A stretch of 10,008 bases of DNA from Clostridia bacterium (GTDB lineage Bacteria > Bacillota > Clostridia > Oscillospirales > UBA644): NCBI GenBank assembly GCA_017424085.1, contig JAFPBP010000252.1, forward strand, positions 1 to 10,008, in the 5' to 3' direction. The position numbers and the translations under genes are program-made. The notes under the pieces are model-generated. The model ran no database searches, had not been told where the DNA came from, and saw only the letters and a list, made by a program, of their open reading frames with translations. The first letter of the stretch is position 1, and every line of letters starts with the position of its first letter. Below, one piece after another: positions 6,238 through 10,008 of this stretch.

Positions 6238-6400
6238 TCCTTTTGCCTGAGAGATTAGCGCCACGCGCCTTGCACCTTCGGCACCCGTCAAACGGGATTC
6301 TCCAAAGTCCTATCGGCTTACAGTCTTCATCCTTACGGAAACCTGAGAGTGTTACTCCTTCGGTAGCGATCTGCTTTTTCTGCAAGCGTCACTTAGGTGA
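6232..6400 (-). ncRNA. Tandem glycine riboswitch (gcvT type)
   Basis: Reading leftward, aptamer 2 is canonical: P1 ACTTTG (6303-6308) with CAAAGT (6232-6237), GGAGA paired to TCTC, the side hairpin CCCGT-TTG-ACGGG, GCCGAAGGTGCAA, and the hallmark CTCTCAGGCAAAAGGAC. Aptamer 1 lies just before it, ending about 6317, with ACCGAAGGAGTAAC and CTCTCAGG, and a possible 7-base-pair helix CUUGCAG (6380-6386)/CUGUAAG (6317-6323). Its 5' half is divergent, so its outer boundary (taken as about 6400) is uncertain. The linker is only about 8 bases, as in cooperative tandem glycine riboswitches. It controls the AGCS symporter through the terminator that overlaps P1. Confidence 0.93.
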
Positions 6401-6420
6401 TATTCAATTTCATGCACAAT

Positions 6421-6449
6421 ATTATAATACAAAACCCCTCGCTTGGCAA
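6421..6449 (-). promoter_or_regulatory. Sigma-A promoter of the glycine riboswitch/symporter unit
   Basis: Minus-strand -35 TTGCCA (6444-6449), 17-base spacer, -10 TATAAT (6421-6426). Initiation expected near 6414, leaving a leader of about 285 bases. The -35 and most of the spacer lie inside the terminator hairpin 6431-6457 of the operon upstream. Confidence 0.85.
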
Positions 6450-6457
6450 GGGGTTTT
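6431..6457. terminator. Terminator of the lepB-rbgA-rnhB-HTH operon, overlapping a promoter
   Basis: AAAACCCCT (6431-6439) pairs with AGGGGTTTT (6449-6457), loop of nine. Leftward it ends GGGGTTTTG, a short U-tract; rightward TTTTTGC follows, so it is potentially bidirectional. It lies about 30 bases past the HTH gene's stop codon. Confidence 0.75.
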
Positions 6458-6488
6458 TGCAAAAATCCACATTTTTTTTACAATTTCA

Positions 6489-6839
6489 TCAGTCTTCCTC
6501 GGCAGGAGCCTCTTTTTCCGCCTCGCTGAGGATCATATGATAGAGTTTTTTATTGGTTTTGCGGAAGATCCGAAGCTGAGTGATCAGAAATTTCACCGTA
6601 TCGCCCTCGTTGACCGACGTGAACATCTGCTCGGTTTCCCGATAGGGAATGGAATAGGCGTTGCAGATCTTCAGAAGATTGTCTCGGGAAGGGGTAACGG
6701 GATTTCCCGTACGGGGGTCGTATTCCTTCTCGATGGACGCCAGATAGGTATGAGAAATTCCGATGTGTGCCGACGCCTGCCGCAGGCTCCAGCCCCGCGC
6801 CATGCGCTCGTGAAAGATCCGTTCGCCGAAGGAGATCAT
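6489..6839 (-). CDS. XRE-family helix-turn-helix protein
   Basis: 116 residues. The start at 6839 gives an ATGA overlap with the rnhB stop and has GGGAGG 9 bases upstream inside rnhB, so translation is coupled. An XRE/Cro-type helix-turn-helix occupies about residues 5-66: FGERIFHERMARGWSLRQAS, then the recognition helix HIGISHTYLASIE, then a conserved-looking extension DPRTGNPVTPSRDNLLKICNAY in which a loop is expanded relative to minimal XRE domains. The C-terminal part (about 75-116) is helical and ends in an acidic tail; there is no sensor, metal-binding or peptidase domain. Likely a DNA-binding regulator with an unknown target. It occupies the last place of the lepB operon and may be autoregulatory, but no operator could be identified. 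Confidence 0.85.
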   Translation of the reverse strand: MISFGERIFHERMARGWSLRQASAHIGISHTYLASIEKEYDPRTGNPVTPSRDNLLKICNAYSIPYRETEQMFTSVNEGDTVKFLITQLRIFRKTNKKLYHMILSEAEKEAPAEED

Positions 6840-7447
6840 TGGTCGTCCTCCCGATGGTTTTCCAGGGTTTTCAAAAAGGATCTGCGATAAATGGGGGCAA
6901 TGCCGTGCTCCAGAATGCGGCGATAATGCTCCTTTGTGGGATAGCCCTTGTGCTTTTCCAGCTCGTACTGAGGATATTGCAGCGCCAGATCCTTCATGAT
7001 CCGATCCCGCGTTACCTTCGCGATCACCGAAGCGGCGGAGATGGAGGGGCAACGGGCGTCCCCCTTCACCACGCAGGAGGCGGGAACGGTCAAGCCCTTG
7101 GGGATCTTGTTTCCATCCACCAGCGCGTACTCGGGGCGGCGGGACAGGGCGTCCACCGCACGGGTCATGGCAAGGAAGGTGGCGTTGAGAATGTTATAAG
7201 CGTCGATTTCCTCGGGGGTGGCGATGCCCGCACCCCAGATGCAGGAGGAAACGATGACCTCGTACAGAGCCTCCCGCTTGGCTTCGCTGAGCTTCTTGGA
7301 GTCGTTGAGGGGCGATACGTCAAACCCGTCGGGCAGGATCACCGCACCGGCGACCACGGGGCCGCACAGAGGTCCTCTGCCCGCCTCGTCAATCCCGCAT
7401 AACAGCGCATATTTCCCCCGAAAAGGGAGTTCTTCATCCCACGTCAT
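6836..7447 (-). CDS. rnhB: Ribonuclease HII
   Basis: 203 residues. Cleaves the RNA strand of RNA-DNA hybrids and starts excision of single misincorporated ribonucleotides in the cytoplasm. The catalytic motif is GIDEAGRGPLCGPVVAGAVI with Asp20 and Glu21; the further acidic residues fit Asp111 (ALVDGN) and Asp130 (KGDARCPSISAASVIAK), followed by VTRDR. The Ser/Ala-rich SAASVIAKV block is typical. The ATG at 7447 lies 14 bases inside the end of rbgA, with GGAGAG 8 bases upstream, so translation is probably coupled. The 3' end overlaps the HTH gene by 4 bases. Position after rbgA is the usual Firmicutes order. Confidence 0.97.
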   Translation of the reverse strand: MTWDEELPFRGKYALLCGIDEAGRGPLCGPVVAGAVILPDGFDVSPLNDSKKLSEAKREALYEVIVSSCIWGAGIATPEEIDAYNILNATFLAMTRAVDALSRRPEYALVDGNKIPKGLTVPASCVVKGDARCPSISAASVIAKVTRDRIMKDLALQYPQYELEKHKGYPTKEHYRRILEHGIAPIYRRSFLKTLENHREDDQ

Positions 7448-8291
7448 TTTCTACTCTCTCCAACGAAATTCTGCCGATTTTCGCCCCACGGAACTCGTCC
7501 AGCAGGGTGATGGCGGTGCGCTCCTCGTCCACGTCCCCTCCCGGCAGAACAAACCCACGCTTGCGCCCGATCTGCAGGAACAGATCGTACGCCTTGGGCT
7601 CCAGCTCGGTGAGCTTATAGCGCGCCTTCAGCTGCTCGGGATAGTATTTGGAAAGCATTGCAAGCAGGACCAGGGACAGTCCCTCCAGGTCGAGGATGGT
7701 GTCCTTGATGGCGCCCGTCACCGCAAGCAAGGCGGCATCGGACTGATTCTCCAGCTTGGGCCAGAGGATTCCGGGAGTATCCAGAAGATCGATGCCCTCC
7801 GCCAAGGGGACCCATTGCTTTTTCTGGGTCACACCGGGGCGATCCTGCGCCTCGGCACGGCGGGCTCCGCAAAGATTATTGATAAAGGTAGATTTTCCCA
7901 CGTTGGGAATGCCCAAAATCATAACGCGAGCCGTGCGGGCAACGATGCCTCGCTTGGCATCCCGCTCTGCTTTTTCGCGATAGGCTTCCCGAATGGCGTT
8001 GAGCACGGGCTTACGGTCATCGCGGCTGCGGCTGTTGCCCAAGAGGACGGTATAGCCCAGATTCCGATAATATTCCGCCCACTTCTTATTCTGCTCGGGG
8101 TCGGCAAGATCGCTCTTATTCAGAATCAGGATTTTTGCCTTATTTCCGATCATCTGGGCGATATCGGGGTTCTTGGAAGCGGTGGGGATCCGCGCATCGA
8201 CCAGCTCGATGACGATATCCACGTTCTTCATGGTATCAAGAATCACGCGGCGGGTCCGCGCCATATGCCCCGGGTACCAGTTAATATCCAT
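7434..8291 (-). CDS. rbgA: Ribosome biogenesis GTPase YlqF/RbgA
   Basis: 285 residues; a GTPase needed for late 50S assembly in Firmicutes. The GTPase motifs are circularly permuted, the family hallmark: NKSD (G4, 58-61) comes first, then GIPNVGKST (G1/P-loop, 127-135), PGVT (G2, 152-155) and DTPG (G3, 171-174). The N-terminal WYPGHM (5-10) is the known YlqF signature. The C-terminal helical domain contacts rRNA. AAGGAGA lies 6 bases before the ATG, within the tail of lepB; the gap to lepB is 11 bases. Neighbours lepB and rnhB agree with the common rplS-lepB-ylqF-rnhB order. Confidence 0.97.
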   Translation of the reverse strand: MDINWYPGHMARTRRVILDTMKNVDIVIELVDARIPTASKNPDIAQMIGNKAKILILNKSDLADPEQNKKWAEYYRNLGYTVLLGNSRSRDDRKPVLNAIREAYREKAERDAKRGIVARTARVMILGIPNVGKSTFINNLCGARRAEAQDRPGVTQKKQWVPLAEGIDLLDTPGILWPKLENQSDAALLAVTGAIKDTILDLEGLSLVLLAMLSKYYPEQLKARYKLTELEPKAYDLFLQIGRKRGFVLPGGDVDEERTAITLLDEFRGAKIGRISLERVENDVG

Positions 8292-8302
8292 GAAACTCTC
8301 CT

Positions 8303-8965
8303 TTATTCACAAAATCCGAATTCGGACAGGGGCCAGAAGCGAAGAATGACCCTTCCCGCGATCTGCTGAATGGGGAAGCATCCCAGATCGGCATAGCGGC
8401 TGTCGTGAGAAATGCCACGGTTGTCCCCCATCACGTAAACGCACCCCTCGGGAACGGTGACAGGATTCTCTGTGGTGTGAGGAATGGTAGAGGGAGACGC
8501 CAGATAAGGCTCGTCCAAAACCTCTCCGTCCACCGAAACCAGATAGGTCTCGGGGTCAATATAAACGGTCTGCCCTTCCACAGCAATGACCCGCTTGATC
8601 CAAAGCTCCTCCTCCCCTTCGAGGAGCGGACGAAAGACTACGATGTCCCCTTGCTCGGGGGTGTAGAACAGGTTGGAGATGACGTAACGGTCGCCGTCTT
8701 GCATGGTGGGAACCATGGAGGTTCCGCTGACCACACCCGTACGGCAAATGAGGGTCAAAACCAAAACCGCCGTCACCAGCGCACCGACCAGAATTTCCGC
8801 AAAATCAACCACGGAAGCCGCACGGCAGGGCTTTTTTTCCTTCGCTTTGCGGGGAGCGGGCTCAGGCTCGCGGGCAAATTCGGGCACGGAAGAATCGTCG
8901 GTCTCCCAAAGGGATGCCAACGGATTGGTGTCGCTTTCGGTCGTCTTGAAATCTTTATCGTCCAT
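8303..8965 (-). CDS. lepB: Signal peptidase I
   Basis: 220 residues. Membrane-bound serine protease that removes signal peptides from Sec and Tat substrates on the outer face of the membrane. Start at 8965 is set by GGAGG 6 bases upstream; an earlier in-frame ATG (9028) has no such site. A charged cytoplasmic tail (1-51) with an acidic, proline-rich stretch is followed by one transmembrane helix (about 52-75). Then come box B SGTSMVPTM with nucleophile Ser83, box C around GDIVVFRP, box D KRVIAVEG with the general base Lys124, and box E GDNRGISHDSR (170-180). The cytoplasmic tail is long for a Gram-positive single-span enzyme. First gene of the lepB-rbgA-rnhB-HTH operon, and a likely processor of the SGNH hydrolase signal peptide. 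Confidence 0.96.
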   Translation of the reverse strand: MDDKDFKTTESDTNPLASLWETDDSSVPEFAREPEPAPRKAKEKKPCRAASVVDFAEILVGALVTAVLVLTLICRTGVVSGTSMVPTMQDGDRYVISNLFYTPEQGDIVVFRPLLEGEEELWIKRVIAVEGQTVYIDPETYLVSVDGEVLDEPYLASPSTIPHTTENPVTVPEGCVYVMGDNRGISHDSRYADLGCFPIQQIAGRVILRFWPLSEFGFCE

Positions 8966-8971
8966 AAGAAA

Positions 8972-8984
8972 CCTCCGATCGGAG
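8972..8984 (-). promoter_or_regulatory. lepB ribosome binding site inside a small palindrome
   Basis: The transcript reads CUCC-GAUC-GGAGG directly before the start region. The perfect 12-base palindrome CTCCGATCGGAG (8973-8984) includes four of the five Shine-Dalgarno bases, so a 4-base-pair GC-rich hairpin could mask the site. Effect is inferred. Confidence 0.5.
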
Positions 8985-9067
8985 AAGAGATGATATCGCT
9001 TGGGTGGAAAGGGAGAGGGCAAATTCACGCGTTGATACGGAATCAGCCCACAACATAATACAGTATA

Positions 9068-9096
9068 ATTATATCATACCCCATAAAAAAGCGCAA
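9068..9096 (-). promoter_or_regulatory. Probable sigma-A promoter of the lepB operon
   Basis: Minus-strand -10 TATAAT (9068-9073), 17-base spacer, weak -35 TTGCGC (9091-9096). Initiation expected near 9061, leader about 95 bases. It sits after the rplS terminators, consistent with separate transcription. Confidence 0.7.
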
Positions 9097-9111
9097 CAAC
9101 AGAAGAAGAAA

Positions 9112-9155
9112 ATTTTCAAAAAAGTAACAAAGCCGCAGACTGTCAGATCTGCGGC
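9112..9155 (-). terminator. GC-rich terminator downstream of rplS
   Basis: GCCGCAGA (9132-9139) pairs with TCTGCGGC (9148-9155), loop of eight. The leftward tail is TTTGTTACTTTTTTG. It follows the AT-rich hairpin at 9184-9228 and precedes the lepB promoter. Confidence 0.75.
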
Positions 9156-9182
9156 ATGTGAAAAAATCTTCCGTAAAATGCG

Positions 9183-9228
9183 AAAAAAGTTAATAGAAAG
9201 CAAGAATCCCGCCTTCTATTAACTTTTT
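9183..9228 (-). terminator. AT-rich hairpin, first terminator after rplS
   Basis: A 15-base-pair stem (9184-9198 with 9214-9228) built on GTTAATAGAA/TTCTATTAAC, loop of 15, with T6 read leftward (9183-9188, mostly within the stem foot). The stem is weak in GC, so the GC-rich hairpin further on may do part of the work. Confidence 0.6.
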
Positions 9229-9247
9229 CTCATTCTGAGGGGAAGGG

Positions 9248-9595
9248 TTACAGCAGTTCCTTCACCTTAGCAGCCTTACCGGATCTGTCACGCAGATAGT
9301 AAAGCTTCGCACGACGGACTTTACCGCGGCGGACAACTTCCACATTCGCAATGTTGGGAGAGTTGACGGGGAAGGTACGCTCCACGCCGACGCCGTAGGA
9401 AACGCGGCGAACGGTTACGGTCTCGGAAACACCGCCGTGCTTTTTCGCAATGACGGTACCTTCAAAAACCTGGATACGTTCTCTGGAACCTTCTTTGATC
9501 TTCACGTGGACGCGCACGGTGGAACCGATTTCAAACTTGAAGGGTTCTTCACGGAGCTGGTCTTTGGTGAAGTTGTCGAGAATAACGTTGTTCAT
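9248..9595 (-). CDS. rplS: 50S ribosomal protein L19
   Basis: 115 residues, normal for L19, which sits at the 30S-50S interface and contributes to inter-subunit bridges. Start at 9595 is set by AGGAGG 10 bases upstream and gives the standard N-terminus MNNVILDNFTKDQLR. An in-frame upstream ATG (9670) would begin within a few bases of the expected transcription start and is rejected. Clear family segments are IGSTVRVHVKIKEGSRERIQ, FEGTVIA, the VRRVSYGVGVERTFP block and the basic C-terminal signature VRRGKVRRAKLYYLRDRSGKA. It has its own promoter and two following terminators; trmD, a common upstream neighbour of rplS, is not adjacent here. Confidence 0.98.
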   Translation of the reverse strand: MNNVILDNFTKDQLREEPFKFEIGSTVRVHVKIKEGSRERIQVFEGTVIAKKHGGVSETVTVRRVSYGVGVERTFPVNSPNIANVEVVRRGKVRRAKLYYLRDRSGKAAKVKELL

Positions 9596-9674
9596 CGTCT
9601 CAGAACCTCCTGATATATTGTCAAGATGTAAAAGACGTTCATGCTGAGAGCAGAGGACCGTCCGAATCAAGCGT
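9596..9674 (-). promoter_or_regulatory. Short structured rplS leader, possible L19 leader
   Basis: About 75 bases from the expected start to the ATG. The transcript holds GACG near its 5' end that can pair with CGUC about 35 bases on, enclosing GGAC-G-GUCC-type and UGCU-CUC-AGCA short stems, then the AGGAGG site. A Firmicutes L19 leader family is known; I cannot confirm membership by eye, so this is a suggestion from position and folding potential only. Confidence 0.35.
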
Positions 9675-9679
9675 CATAT

Positions 9680-9708
9680 ATTATACCATAAAAATACAGA
9701 AATTGCAA
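9680..9708 (-). promoter_or_regulatory. Sigma-A promoter of rplS
   Basis: Minus-strand -35 TTGCAA (9703-9708), 17-base spacer, -10 TATAAT (9680-9685). The sequence around the -35 is shared with the rpsB promoter. Confidence 0.88.
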
Positions 9709-9810
9709 GAGCAACTGCGAAACTTCTTATTTTTGCCACACTTTTCGGAACATTGCACAATTATCGCCCTATAACCAACCGCGAAACCATACAACATCAA
9801 GCACTTCCCA

Positions 9811-9855
9811 AAAACCGAAAAGAAGCCTGCCCACGGTTTTATGGGCAAGCTTCTT
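9811..9855 (-). terminator. Terminator of the right-edge gene
   Basis: AAGAAGC (9820-9826) and TGCCCA (9828-9833) pair with GCTTCTT (9849-9855) and TGGGCA (9842-9847), separated by one C-A mismatch; loop of eight. The leftward tail is TTTTCGGTTTTTGG. It begins 6 bases past the stop codon of the partial gene. From here to the rplS promoter (about 9720-9810) I see nothing. Confidence 0.8.
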
Positions 9856-9861
9856 GTTCTT

Positions 9862-10008
9862 TCATTTGGTTGCGCTGTCCGCATTCTGTGCGCTGAGCGG
9901 GATCGAATCGAAGCGCAGGAGAATCTCGTCGGAAAGCCACCGTTCCTGGAGGACGCGAAGGAATTCCAGGGGAAGTTCGCCCTCCGGAAGCTCCCGAGAT
10001 CCGCTCAA
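9862..10008 (-). CDS. C-terminal end of an unidentified protein, cut by window edge
   Basis: An open minus-strand frame enters from the right edge and ends at TGA (9862-9864), giving 48 residues that include ELPEGELPLEFLRVLQERW and LSDEILLRFDSIPLSAQ. It has no stop in the visible part, GC-rich third positions like its neighbours, and a terminator right after it, all of which support a real gene. The visible part is acidic and probably helical. I do not recognise the family; it does not look like the end of TrmD, a common rplS neighbour. Confidence 0.6.
   Translation of the reverse strand: MSGSRELPEGELPLEFLRVLQERWLSDEILLRFDSIPLSAQNADSATK

Noticed and set aside
6130..6291. Extended start for the AGCS symporter
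   Set aside because: It would translate aptamer 2 and both hairpins; the AGGAGG-served ATG at 6129 gives the normal family N-terminus.
9681..9884. 67-codon minus-strand ORF between rplS and the right-edge gene
   Set aside because: It begins inside the partial gene in another frame, crosses that gene's terminator and ends in the rplS promoter.

Overview
The window looks like a chromosomal segment of a low-to-medium GC Bacillota, most likely an uncultured Clostridia/Oscillospirales-type gut bacterium. The reasons are the Firmicutes-style gene order rplS-lepB-rbgA-rnhB, strong AGGAGG ribosome binding sites, sigma-A promoters with 17-base spacers, a glycine riboswitch in front of an AGCS symporter, and a compound palindromic repeat (cores CTCCCTT/AAGGGAG) of a kind I associate with this group. 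The taxon is inferred, not shown. Nearly everything is core housekeeping on the minus strand; only the gene at the left edge is on the plus strand. I see no tRNA, rRNA, CRISPR array, transposase, prophage or defence gene.

Left part (1-2606): the 3' part of meso-diaminopimelate dehydrogenase (ddh, plus) converges on a secreted, membrane-anchored SGNH/GDSL hydrolase (minus, own promoter). The 384-base gap between them holds two identical copies of a 29-base terminator hairpin, 330 bases apart, flanking a 190-base MITE-like inverted-repeat element.

Middle (2607-4599): rpsB-tsf (ribosomal protein S2 and elongation factor Ts) form a classical operon with one strong promoter, a roughly 120-base leader that can fold, and a strong intrinsic terminator after tsf.

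4600-6488: an AGCS-family sodium:alanine/glycine symporter is preceded by a tandem glycine riboswitch. The 3' arm of the aptamer-2 P1 helix lies inside the 5' arm of an intrinsic terminator, which predicts a glycine ON switch. A second perfect hairpin with a U-rich tail lies between that terminator and the gene. The riboswitch promoter overlaps the terminator of the next operon upstream.

6489-9096: lepB-rbgA-rnhB-HTH form a tight operon (gaps of 11 bases or overlaps) for signal-peptide cleavage, 50S assembly, removal of RNA from DNA, and an unassigned XRE-type regulator translationally coupled to rnhB. Upstream, rplS (L19) is a single-gene unit with its own promoter, short leader and two downstream hairpins. 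The right edge (9862-10008) holds the C-terminal 48 codons of an unrecognised minus-strand gene with its terminator.

No clearly new biological system is visible. The most interesting points are the hairpin-flanked repeat element, the double-terminator riboswitch leader, the terminator/promoter overlap, and a 13-base box shared by the two ribosomal-protein promoters.
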